Source of the DNA: CAYNNP01 sp964398215
GTDB lineage: Bacteria; Planctomycetota; Planctomycetia; Pirellulales; Pirellulaceae
NCBI GenBank assembly: GCA_964398215.1
Contig: CAYNNP010000110.1
Coordinates: 1 to 20,935, forward strand
Length of the DNA: 20,935 nucleotides
Direction of reading: 5' to 3'
This document shows, piece after piece, positions 7,327-14,183 of this stretch. Numbering within the stretch: position 1 is the stretch's first letter; each line of letters begins with the position of its first letter. Below the pieces are notes generated by a model that was not told the DNA's origin, made no database searches, and was given only the letters and a program-made list of their open reading frames with translations. Both the position numbers and the translations under genes were made by a program.

Positions 7327-8700
7327 TCAACTCAAGTTGCCAATCTCGCCCCACAAGATCGTCGAGGCGCGAATGCCACGATGGTAGTCGGCCACACGAA
7401 ATTTTTCGTTCGGACTATGAGCGTTGTCATCGGAAAGGCCCCAACCCAGCAATAGGCAATCACACTCCAGCACTTCTTGGAACCGCGTCACGATTGGAAT
7501 GGAACCACCTTCGCGAATCAACACCGGTGGGGTACCAAATGCATCAGCGATTGCGTTTTTGGCCGCGGCCATGAATCGACTGCCCGTATCGGCAAGCATT
7601 CCCGTCGCGCCATGATCAGGCATCAGTTTGAATCGGATTCCCGTCGGGGCATTGGCCGCGAGATGTTTTTCCAGGCCAGCAGTAATCTTTTCGGGATCCT
7701 GGTCTGGCACCAAACGAAAACTGAACTTGGCGGACGCTGTTGCCGGAATGATCGTTTTCACGCCCTCGCCTTGGTGACCACTGTTCAATCCGTTGATGTC
7801 AAATGTGGGCCGTGCCCAACGGCGTTCATCCGCGCTAAAACCTGCTTCGCCAAACAACGCATCAACACCGATCGCCTTGGCAAACTTTGCTTCGTCTTGC
7901 GGCAACTGTTTCCATTGTTCTCGCTCATCCTCGCTCAGGTCGCGGACGTCGTCATAGTATCCGGGAATCTGAATCCTTCCGTTTGCGTCAACCATCGATG
8001 AAAGCATGTGGCACAAAGCGATCGCAGGATTCATCACCGCACCACCAAACGATCCACTATGCAGATCTTGGCTGGGTCCATCAACTTGCAGCTCATAGGT
8101 AGCGATCCCTCGCAGGCCGTATGTAATCGCAGGCTGGCCGTCGGAGTACTGACCGCTATCGCTGATCACGACGCAATCGCATGCCATCTTTTCGCGCAGC
8201 TCTGGCAACATTCGTTCCAAATTCGCGCTGCCCACCTCTTCCTCACCTTCGATCAGAAATTTGATTTGCAGTGGCAAAGGTTCACCAGTCGCCAGCCAAT
8301 CACAGACGCTTTGTACATGCGTCAGTACTTGGCCCTTGTCGTCGGTGGCACCACGCGCAAACAGATCGCCATCGCGAACGGTAGGTTCAAAGGGACCTGA
8401 GATCCATTGGTCCAGCGGTTCGACAGGTTGAACGTCATAGTGTCCGTAGACCAAAACAACCGGCGCGCCATCGACGGCGGGAGTCTCGGCATACACCATC
8501 GGGTGGCCTTCCGTTTCGATTCGGTCCACCGTCAGGCCAGCGGAAGTCAGCTTTTCGGACACCCAATCGGCTGCTTTTGCGATATCGGCGACTCGCGAGC
8601 TATCACTGCTGATGCTGGGGATTCGCAGCCATTGGACGAGTTCCGCCAAGTGTCGATCAGCGGATTTACTCAGTGATTCCAGCAAGCCGTTGGGAGTCAT
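7327..8700 (-). CDS. M20 family metallopeptidase (dipeptidase-like)
   Basis: This 457-residue zinc peptidase belongs to the M20 family (CNDP/PepV/ArgE/DapE relatives). Visible residues are zinc ligand His87 and neighbouring Asp89 in VYGHYDVQP, the bridging Asp120 in GATDDKGQ, and the catalytic and metal-binding glutamates in LIEGEEEVGS (Glu154, Glu155). Further on are the VVISDSGQYS and YGLRGIATYEL segments that open the dimerisation domain. There is no signal peptide, so it is probably cytoplasmic and hydrolyses dipeptides or short acylated amino acids. The exact substrate cannot be read from sequence. It is the first gene of a possible two-gene unit with serS and diverges from clpS. No strong Shine-Dalgarno sequence precedes the ATG. 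Confidence 0.92.
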   Translation of the reverse strand: MTPNGLLESLSKSADRHLAELVQWLRIPSISSDSSRVADIAKAADWVSEKLTSAGLTVDRIETEGHPMVYAETPAVDGAPVVLVYGHYDVQPVEPLDQWISGPFEPTVRDGDLFARGATDDKGQVLTHVQSVCDWLATGEPLPLQIKFLIEGEEEVGSANLERMLPELREKMACDCVVISDSGQYSDGQPAITYGLRGIATYELQVDGPSQDLHSGSFGGAVMNPAIALCHMLSSMVDANGRIQIPGYYDDVRDLSEDEREQWKQLPQDEAKFAKAIGVDALFGEAGFSADERRWARPTFDINGLNSGHQGEGVKTIIPATASAKFSFRLVPDQDPEKITAGLEKHLAANAPTGIRFKLMPDHGATGMLADTGSRFMAAAKNAIADAFGTPPVLIREGGSIPIVTRFQEVLECDCLLLGWGLSDDNAHSPNEKFRVADYHRGIRASTILWGEIGNLS

Positions 8701-8756
8701 GTGCTATCTAAAGGTGTGAAAGGGGAGTTAAACGGCAAGTTTGTGCCATCTTCGTG

Positions 8757-8787
8757 AATTTTCCCAACCCTAAAGGTTCGGGAAATT
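8757..8787. other. Inverted repeat upstream of the M20 peptidase gene
   Basis: AATTTTCCCAACC, then CTAAA, then GGTTCGGGAAATT. The arms pair over about 14 positions with a single-base bulge on each side of the TTTCCC/GGGAAA core. No T-run follows on either strand, so it does not look like a terminator. It lies 57-87 bases upstream of the peptidase start and before the putative clpS promoter. It could be an operator for either divergent gene or a hairpin in the peptidase mRNA leader. Confidence 0.35.
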
Positions 8788-8836
8788 GCGTCGGAATTCG
8801 CGAACAAAAGTAGTGCAGTTTGCATACGCGCCGCGC

Positions 8837-8842
8837 TACAAT
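8837..8842 (+). promoter_or_regulatory. Candidate -10 element for clpS
   Basis: TACAAT is one base away from the TATAAT consensus. It lies in the divergent space between the M20 peptidase gene and clpS and is followed by an AT-rich stretch. No convincing TTGACA-like -35 box lies 16-18 bases upstream, so this is a weak call. If used, the clpS mRNA would have a leader of about 150 bases. Confidence 0.25.
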
Positions 8843-8853
8843 ATATCGATCTG

Positions 8854-8938
8854 ACCGGCGACGAGAATCACATGAAGTGTTCTAGCCGGTAGGAACGTTT
8901 TTAAGAGAACACCCGAGAACCTGATGATCGGACCATCA
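8854..8938 (+). promoter_or_regulatory. Candidate structured leader RNA upstream of clpS
   Basis: Three pairings are visible by eye. ACCGGC (8854-8859) pairs with GCCGGT (8885-8890). GTGTTCT (8877-8883) pairs with AGAACAC (8906-8912). TGATG (8922-8926) pairs with CATCA (8934-8938). The first two are interleaved, so they form either a pseudoknot or two mutually exclusive hairpins. Short complementary words occur by chance, and no known riboswitch class is recognisable. The stretch is non-coding; the longest plus-strand frame I see in it is 16 codons. Confidence 0.3.
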
Positions 8939-8967
8939 ACCAACGGATATTCGACAGTTTTTGAAAA

Positions 8968-8989
8968 CGAATAGTTTATTCGCAAGGAG
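8968..8989 (+). promoter_or_regulatory. Hairpin and Shine-Dalgarno site of clpS
   Basis: CGAATA, GTT, TATTCG (8968-8982) is a perfect 6-bp stem-loop one base before the Shine-Dalgarno sequence AAGGAG (8984-8989). The Shine-Dalgarno sits 11 bases before the ATG. The hairpin could affect access to the ribosome-binding site. The Shine-Dalgarno sequence itself is convincing; a regulatory role for the hairpin is inference. Confidence 0.45.
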
Positions 8990-9000
8990 CCTGATCGCTG

Positions 9001-9333
9001 ATGGCAGAAGACACAATAGTGGCCCAGCCCGACGTTAAAAAAGACAAACGTCAAAAACCAAAACGCCAACCACCCTACAACGTAATTTTGTGGGACGATT
9101 CGGACCACAGCTACGATTACGTGGTACGGATGATGAAAACGATATTTCGCCATGAAATTGAGCGAGGTTTCGAAATTGCAAAAGAAGTCGATGCGTCAGG
9201 TCGTGCCATTTGCGTGACCACGACCATGGAACACGCTGAACTCAAACGAGATCAGATCCATGCTTTCGGCAAAGACGACTTGATCCCACGCTGCAAAGGC
9301 AGCATGTCGGCGACGATCGAACCAGTTCGCTAA
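9001..9333 (+). CDS. clpS: ClpS-like ATP-dependent Clp protease adaptor with altered N-degron pocket
   Basis: ClpS adaptors bind proteins with destabilising N-terminal residues and hand them to ClpAP for degradation. The 110 residues hold a flexible charged N-terminus (residues 1-25) and a ClpS core from NVILWDDSDHSYDYVVRMMK to the IPRCKGSMSATIEP end. The pocket differs from E. coli ClpS: by alignment Asn34, Asp36, Met40 and His66 correspond to Asp32, Ser34, Tyr38 and Asp64. Only the Asp35 equivalent (Asp33) is kept. Planctomycete ClpS proteins I recall share this acidic form, so it is probably lineage-wide. The gene has its own leader and lies 30 bases upstream of mtaB, probably in one transcript. 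Fold assignment is firm; degron specificity is open. Confidence 0.9.
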   Translation: MAEDTIVAQPDVKKDKRQKPKRQPPYNVILWDDSDHSYDYVVRMMKTIFRHEIERGFEIAKEVDASGRAICVTTTMEHAELKRDQIHAFGKDDLIPRCKGSMSATIEPVR

Positions 9334-9363
9334 AGTTTTTGGATTCAGGATAGAAAGAAACGC

Positions 9364-10668
9364 ATGGGCGCGAAACTTCGTGTGGCAACTCTTGGTTGCA
9401 AAGTCAATCAGTACGAAACCGAACTTGTGCGACAAGGCCTCCAGCGAATCGGCTACACCGATTGCCAAGGCGATGATTCCGCCGATGTTTGTGTGGTGAA
9501 TACCTGCACCGTCACCAATGAAGGTGACGCCAAGAGCCGGCGCCTGGTACGTCGTCTTCATCGCGATAATCCTGATGCAAAAATTGTCGTCATGGGCTGC
9601 TATGCAACCCGCGCTCCTGACGAAGTCGCTGCACTGCCAGGCGTCTCGGAAGTCGTTACCGACAAACGCGAGTTGCCTGATTTGATGACTCGGTTCGGTG
9701 TCATCGATGTCCCCACAGGACTGGATGGATTCTCTGGTCGGCAACGCGCATACGTCAAAATTCAAGACGGTTGTTTGCTGCGATGCAGCTACTGCATCAT
9801 TCCTCACGTGCGTCCCGAACTCACATCGCGACCTCTGCAAGATATTGTTGATGAAGTCCAGCGGTTGGTTGCCAGCGGCCATCACGAAGTCGTGCTGACG
9901 GGCATTCACCTTGGCCACTACGGCGTTGATTGGAATCGCAACAAACCCAAGCAAGAGTGGGTCCGACTTGCACACCTGTTAAATCGTCTTTGTGAATTGC
10001 CGGGTGATTTCCGTATTCGGCTCAGCAGTATCGAAGCCACTGAGGTGACTCGTGAATTGATCGCAACGATGGCTCAGTACAAAGAACGAATTGTTCCGCA
10101 TTTGCATTTGTGCCTGCAAAGCGGCAGCGATTCAGTACTGCGACGAATGCGGCGGCGCTGGGGCACACGAATGTTCTTGGACCGCTGTCAATTGCTGCGT
10201 GATGCACTGCATAAACCGGCGATTTCAACCGACATTATCGTTGGCTTTCCAGGTGAAACCGAAGCAGAGTTTGCTCAGACACTGGAAACCTGTCGTGCGG
10301 CTGGTTTTTCCAAGATCCATGCGTTCCCATTCAGCGCTCGGCGCGGCACACCGGCTGCCGACATGGACAACAAAATCCCAAAAACGCTGCAAGCAGAACG
10401 GGTTGCCGTGCTCAGCGAACTAGAAGCCGAGCTACGGAATCAATACTACGATTCTCTGGTCGGTGAACGATTGCAATTGTTAGTGGAAAGTAAAAAGACG
10501 CTCGCCACGATCGGTTCGGCCGAAAATAAAATCCTCTTGCGAGGAACAACTTGCCGATACGCGCCAACAGAATTGATCGCCCAACCATCGGGTATTGATC
10601 GCGGTGATATACTGGATGTGATGATCACACGCAGCGAAGGCGAAAGTCTCGTTGCGTCGATTCCGTAG
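9364..10668 (+). CDS. mtaB: tRNA (t6A37) methylthiotransferase MtaB
   Basis: MtaB is a radical SAM enzyme that converts t6A at position 37 of tRNA to its 2-methylthio form (ms2t6A). The 434-residue protein has the N-terminal UPF0004 domain with three cluster cysteines (LGCKVNQYE, VVNTCTVTNEGD and VVMGCYAT). The radical SAM cluster site CLLRCSYC uses Cys137, Cys141 and Cys144. A C-terminal TRAM-like RNA-binding domain follows (LVGERLQLLVESKK onward). The LGCKVNQYE and LTGIHLGHYG motifs favour MtaB over MiaB and RimO. The start is preceded by a purine-rich AGAAAGAAA stretch. It follows clpS closely, and a secreted unknown protein follows it after 65 bases. Confidence 0.94.
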   Translation: MGAKLRVATLGCKVNQYETELVRQGLQRIGYTDCQGDDSADVCVVNTCTVTNEGDAKSRRLVRRLHRDNPDAKIVVMGCYATRAPDEVAALPGVSEVVTDKRELPDLMTRFGVIDVPTGLDGFSGRQRAYVKIQDGCLLRCSYCIIPHVRPELTSRPLQDIVDEVQRLVASGHHEVVLTGIHLGHYGVDWNRNKPKQEWVRLAHLLNRLCELPGDFRIRLSSIEATEVTRELIATMAQYKERIVPHLHLCLQSGSDSVLRRMRRRWGTRMFLDRCQLLRDALHKPAISTDIIVGFPGETEAEFAQTLETCRAAGFSKIHAFPFSARRGTPAADMDNKIPKTLQAERVAVLSELEAELRNQYYDSLVGERLQLLVESKKTLATIGSAENKILLRGTTCRYAPTELIAQPSGIDRGDILDVMITRSEGESLVASIP

Positions 10669-10733
10669 AAACGCGGACTCAGCGGGCGGCCAGTAACGAT
10701 TCTCCTTTTCTAATCGGCAACAGGGTGGACTAA

Positions 10734-11966
10734 ATGCGAATCGGATTCTGCACGTCAATCAGCTTGTTATTTTTGACAGCCGTATGTGCACAAGACGTTG
10801 CGCCGCCGCTGGTGTGGCAGGCACCTTTCGCAAAGGTCAGCGGAGCCAATGAGTCCAGCAAACTGGTTTTTCTACTAATCACCAATGACATCGATCTCGA
10901 AGAATCTGACGTTGGAACAAGAGCAAAGCAGCTTTGTTGGTGCAAATCGGACTTCGAACTTTCGTTTCGACGGATGCTCAAACAGCGACCCGACCTCGCA
11001 GACAATTACGTCCTAGAACACTTGCCTGCAGGAATGCCGCTGGAATTGACCGGTGGTAAAAACACCAACCAGTTGGCGCGAAGCATCCTGGCCGTCTGCG
11101 ATAGTCAGCATCGATTGCTCAGCCTGTCTGTGGGCGTACCAACAGAAAATCAGCTGCTCACGTTGCTGGAAGACGCACAAAACGTCGCTTCGCTGATGGA
11201 ATTCGGCAATGACCGAAAACAAATTTCGTTGGCGGTTGCCGAACAATCAAAATCGCGAGTCACCAGGATTTGGCGAGACGCTTTGGATGAATTGTTGATC
11301 GCGATCAACATGAATGAAGGTGGTAAAGCCAACGCAGAGCACGACTCGAACATCACTGACAGCGTTGTAGTAATACTGAGCTCCGTTTACTTTGCCGACA
11401 CAAAAGTTCGCTTTGGATTGTCCGATGTATCCGACCTAAAAAGATTGATCGTTCTGGAGCAGCATCCAGAGACTCGGGCGAATTGGTGCGAGACAGCCAT
11501 CCCGTTCCTGACTGCCGCAAACGTGCAAGACATCTGGCGCCCGTTGACAGAGTCGATTTGGGGACGTCCTCCGATTCAATTCCAAGGCGGTAAAACTGAT
11601 GAACTGGTCAGGTGGTACGATACGCAAAACGACATAACAGCTTTCGCTTTAGTCATTCAGCCATCTTTCATGAAGTCGAAGAGCCAGTGGCCGCCAATTG
11701 ACCTGGGCAGTCAAGCGGCCAAGCGAGGTGTGGCTTGGAAAGACCTTCATAGCCTGGTTACCAAGTTGCCAGCCATGTCGGTTGACACTCAACAATTATT
11801 CGAGCTAATTCGAATCAAAGACCTTCAGGCATTGGAATTGTGGTCGCCAACACAGGCGCGGTATCTGATCATTGTCCCCAAAACACGCATGCCCTGGATC
11901 ATTCGCGAAGGCGACGTGCCGGTAAAACACATTGCCCGGCTACGAAAATTGGTCAAGAAAAAGTAG
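10734..11966 (+). CDS. Secreted protein of unknown function
   Basis: I do not recognise this 410-residue protein. Residues 1-19 form a typical signal peptide (MRIGFCTSISLLFLTAVCA) with likely cleavage before Gln20. It is not a clear lipobox, since Val precedes the Cys. Residues 43-150 alternate hydrophobic strands and helices (KLVFLLITNDIDLEE, a CWC pair at 68-70, ILAVCDSQHRLLSLSVGVP), which faintly recalls a thioredoxin-like fold, but no CxxC is present. The rest is mixed alpha/beta without repeats or transmembrane segments and ends in a lysine-rich tail (ARLRKLVKKK). It probably acts in the periplasm or outside the cell. It lies 65 bases after mtaB on the same strand and is closed by a terminator. 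A lineage-specific planctomycete family is my best guess. Confidence 0.8.
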   Translation: MRIGFCTSISLLFLTAVCAQDVAPPLVWQAPFAKVSGANESSKLVFLLITNDIDLEESDVGTRAKQLCWCKSDFELSFRRMLKQRPDLADNYVLEHLPAGMPLELTGGKNTNQLARSILAVCDSQHRLLSLSVGVPTENQLLTLLEDAQNVASLMEFGNDRKQISLAVAEQSKSRVTRIWRDALDELLIAINMNEGGKANAEHDSNITDSVVVILSSVYFADTKVRFGLSDVSDLKRLIVLEQHPETRANWCETAIPFLTAANVQDIWRPLTESIWGRPPIQFQGGKTDELVRWYDTQNDITAFALVIQPSFMKSKSQWPPIDLGSQAAKRGVAWKDLHSLVTKLPAMSVDTQQLFELIRIKDLQALELWSPTQARYLIIVPKTRMPWIIREGDVPVKHIARLRKLVKKK

Positions 11967-11978
11967 ACTTTGCGACCG

Positions 11979-12010
11979 CCGTTTCCTAAGTCAAATGAGA
12001 CGGTGTTTTT
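11979..12010 (+). terminator. Rho-independent terminator after the secreted protein gene
   Basis: CCGTTTC (11979-11985) pairs with GAGACGG (11997-12003), a 7-bp stem with one G-U pair and an 11-base loop, followed by TGTTTTT. It starts 12 bases after the stop codon at 11966. It probably ends the clpS-mtaB-secreted protein transcript and separates it from the cyclase gene. Confidence 0.7.
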
Positions 12011-12091
12011 CGGGAACACAGCGCCAAGCGAAAGTCTCTCGCAGGTTGTGAGGTGCATTTCCAGCTGCTGGTCGCTCAATAGGAATCCGAT

Positions 12092-13891
12092 ATGCCCGAC
12101 CTGATTGCCCAAGGCCCCAACAGCGATGACCGCTGGCGACGGGCAGTTCCCAGTTTCAGTCATGGCACGGTGATTGTGATCGGGCGAAGCGAGGGTGATT
12201 GGAACGTTCCCTGGGATTCACTGATCTCCCGGCAGCATGTGCAAGTGACTCCCAAGCAAGATAATCGGGTCGATGTTCGTAAACTGAGTGACGCCACAAA
12301 CGCCGTCTTTTATCGCGGCCAGTCCAGCAACGAATTCACGCTGGCAGCTGGTGAGCATTTTGTAATCGGCGACACAACCTTCACGCTAACACAACGACCG
12401 CAAGCGGCGCTGTCGCCTTCGTCAGCCGACGTGACCGAACACGCGTTTGATTTGTCAATGCTTCGCAAGCGAAACTTCCGCGATGCAGTCTCACGGATCG
12501 AAATGCTAGGTCGACTTCCTGATTTGATTGTCAGCAGCACCAGCGATGAAGAACTCTTGGTGCGAGTTGTGAACCTTTTGTTGCAGTCAACACCCGCCGC
12601 CTCTGCGGTCGCCGTCGTTGCATCACCCGACGCAGAAAAAGACAGTGAGAACGCGCCGATTGATGTGATGCATTTTGATAGTCGCGGCGCACAGGGAACA
12701 GAACCCAAGGTCAGTTCGCGACTCGTGCGAAAATCCATCTCGAATGGATCCACAACACTGCATCTGTGGAGTGGCACAGGCAAACAGTCCGCCGCGTTTA
12801 CAGCCACCGATGATGTTGACTGGGCCTTTTGTGTGCCACTTCGCAGCGAAGCATGCCCCGGTTGGGCGATTTACGTTGTCGGACAGCTCGGGCTAACGCA
12901 AGGCTTCAACCCGCAGAAATCGCTGCAAGCCGCTCCAGATAACTTGCATGATGACGTTAAGTTCGCTGAGCTCGTTGGCACCATGGTCGGCAAGCTTCGG
13001 CAAAGCCGGCAGCTTGAACGACGACAAGCTGGCATCCGAAGGTTCTTTGCGCCCATTGTGATGGAAGCGATGGCCAGGCGAAATACCGATGAAGTCTTGG
13101 AACCACGCGAAGCCGATTTGTCGGTCATGTTTTGTGACCTACGAGGATTTTCAGCGCGAAGCGAACACGAAGCTGGTCAACTGCTGAAGCTTCTGGAGAG
13201 CGTCAGTAGCGCCCTGGGTGTGATGACGCGTCATATCTTAGGCACGGGAGGAGTCATTGGTGATTTTCACGGTGACGCCGCGATGGGATTCTGGGGCTGG
13301 CCGTTTGATGATGGCGACACGGCGATGCAAGCCGCGAAAGCAGCGATGTTGATCCGCAACGAGAATTTGACTCATAGCGATGAAACAGGTTTTCGGTGTG
13401 GAATCGGAATCGCAACGGGAAGAGCGGTCGCAGGACGAATCGGTACCGCGGATCAAGTCAAAGTCACTGCGTTTGGGCCAGTCGTGAACTTGGCTAGCCG
13501 CTTGGAGGGGATGACCAAAGCATTTGGAAGCGAAGTGATCATTGATGAACCAACGAGTCTTGCTTTGCAAGGAACCAGCGCAGCGGATTTGGGATTTCGA
13601 ATCCGACGACTTGGGTGCGTGCGACCTGCTGGAATCCACACGCCAATGGTCATCAGCGAACTCTTGCCGCCGGATGACGGAACATCACGATCGCTTACCG
13701 ATGGACAAATTCAAAGCTACGAAGCTGGGCTTGATGCGGTGATCAATGGAATGTGGGAAGAAGCCGTGTGTCTTCTGGAAGAACTTCCCAGCTGGGACCG
13801 ACCCAAAGACACATTGCTTTCGATGATCTTGCGACACAACCGAACGCCACCCGATTCGTGGGATGGTGTGATTTCGATTCCGAAGATGTAG
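12092..13891 (+). CDS. FHA / GAF-like / class III nucleotide cyclase
   Basis: This 599-residue protein has no signal peptide or membrane segment and is probably a cytoplasmic signalling enzyme making cAMP or cGMP. Residues 20-105 are an FHA phosphothreonine-binding domain (GRSEGDWNVPWDSLISRQHV, then TNAVFYRG). Residues 150-310 look GAF-like. Residues 340-530 are the cyclase homology domain. Metal-binding Asp349 (FCDLRGFS) and Asp395 (GDFHGDAAMGFWG) are present, as are transition-state Asn466 and Arg470 (VNLASRLEG). The usual substrate-selecting Lys is replaced by Asp391, and the partner position is Thr459. The remaining 65 residues are uncharacterised. An AGGA Shine-Dalgarno precedes the ATG, which follows a terminator, so the gene probably has its own promoter. 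The FHA domain suggests control by a Ser/Thr kinase, an inference. Confidence 0.92.
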   Translation: MPDLIAQGPNSDDRWRRAVPSFSHGTVIVIGRSEGDWNVPWDSLISRQHVQVTPKQDNRVDVRKLSDATNAVFYRGQSSNEFTLAAGEHFVIGDTTFTLTQRPQAALSPSSADVTEHAFDLSMLRKRNFRDAVSRIEMLGRLPDLIVSSTSDEELLVRVVNLLLQSTPAASAVAVVASPDAEKDSENAPIDVMHFDSRGAQGTEPKVSSRLVRKSISNGSTTLHLWSGTGKQSAAFTATDDVDWAFCVPLRSEACPGWAIYVVGQLGLTQGFNPQKSLQAAPDNLHDDVKFAELVGTMVGKLRQSRQLERRQAGIRRFFAPIVMEAMARRNTDEVLEPREADLSVMFCDLRGFSARSEHEAGQLLKLLESVSSALGVMTRHILGTGGVIGDFHGDAAMGFWGWPFDDGDTAMQAAKAAMLIRNENLTHSDETGFRCGIGIATGRAVAGRIGTADQVKVTAFGPVVNLASRLEGMTKAFGSEVIIDEPTSLALQGTSAADLGFRIRRLGCVRPAGIHTPMVISELLPPDDGTSRSLTDGQIQSYEAGLDAVINGMWEEAVCLLEELPSWDRPKDTLLSMILRHNRTPPDSWDGVISIPKM

Positions 13892-13902
13892 AGGTTTTTT
13901 TG

Positions 13903-13984
13903 TTGATAGATGACAATTTCTTCGCGGCTTTCATCGTCATGGCAGTGAGAAACAGAAAGCCGATCAAGAATTGTCATTGATCAA
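13903..13984. repeat. Long imperfect inverted repeat between convergent genes
   Basis: The left arm (13903-13932) is TTGAT, AG, ATGACAATT, T, CTT, CG, CGGCTTTC. The right arm (13955-13984) is GAAAGCCG, ATC, AAG, AATTGTCAT, TG, ATCAA. The arms pair over about 25 of 30 positions around a 22-base loop. Seven T stand before the left arm and no T-run follows the right arm, so it is not a textbook terminator for the plus strand. It lies just after the cyclase stop and before the 3' end of the convergent oxidoreductase gene. The flank is rich in TGTCATT-like words. Confidence 0.65.
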
Positions 13985-14013
13985 TTGTTAACTGTCATTT
14001 GTCAATGAAGGAA
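13959..14013. repeat. 55-base direct repeat, copy 1 (left edge of assembly gap)
   Basis: The 55 bases ending at the first N are identical to the 55 bases immediately after the gap. Exact identity abutting both edges of a 100-N run is the mark of two contigs that overlap by an assembly k-mer, so I read it as one real copy. Confidence 0.9.
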
Positions 14014-14113
14014 NNNNNNNNNNNNNNNNNNNNNNNNNNNNNNNNNNNNNNNNNNNNNNNNNNNNNNNNNNNNNNNNNNNNNNNNNNNNNNNNNNNNNNN
14101 NNNNNNNNNNNNN
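14014..14113. other. Assembly gap of 100 N (probably no missing sequence)
   Basis: There are exactly 100 N, a conventional placeholder. The exact 55-base duplication at its edges suggests the flanking contigs overlap and the true sequence is continuous. Closing it would leave about 137 bases between the convergent stop codons at 13891 and 14184. Confidence 0.9.
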
Positions 14114-14168
14114 GCCGATCAAGAATTGTCATTGATCAATTGTTAACTGTCATTTGTCAATGAAGGAA
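14114..14168. repeat. 55-base direct repeat, copy 2 (right edge of assembly gap)
   Basis: It is identical to 13959-14013 over 55 bases. It is most likely the same genomic segment read from the neighbouring contig. It includes the right arm of the inverted repeat and the TGTCATT-like words. Confidence 0.9.
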
Positions 14169-14183
14169 GAGACCGAGGCGAAC

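Noticed and set aside
6832..7455. 207-codon plus-strand open frame opposite serS
   Set aside because: It is antisense to the SerRS coiled-coil arm. Its hydrophobic look arises from reverse-complemented charged codons.
9196..9975. 259-codon minus-strand open frame opposite clpS and mtaB
   Set aside because: It lies antisense to two firmly identified genes, has no family resemblance and no start signal. It is a shadow frame of moderate-GC coding sequence.
12022..12034. Shared word CGCCAAGCGAAAG near 12022 and 17034
   Set aside because: Two copies of 13 bases in unrelated intergenic contexts, without symmetry or a common neighbour, are not enough to claim a motif.
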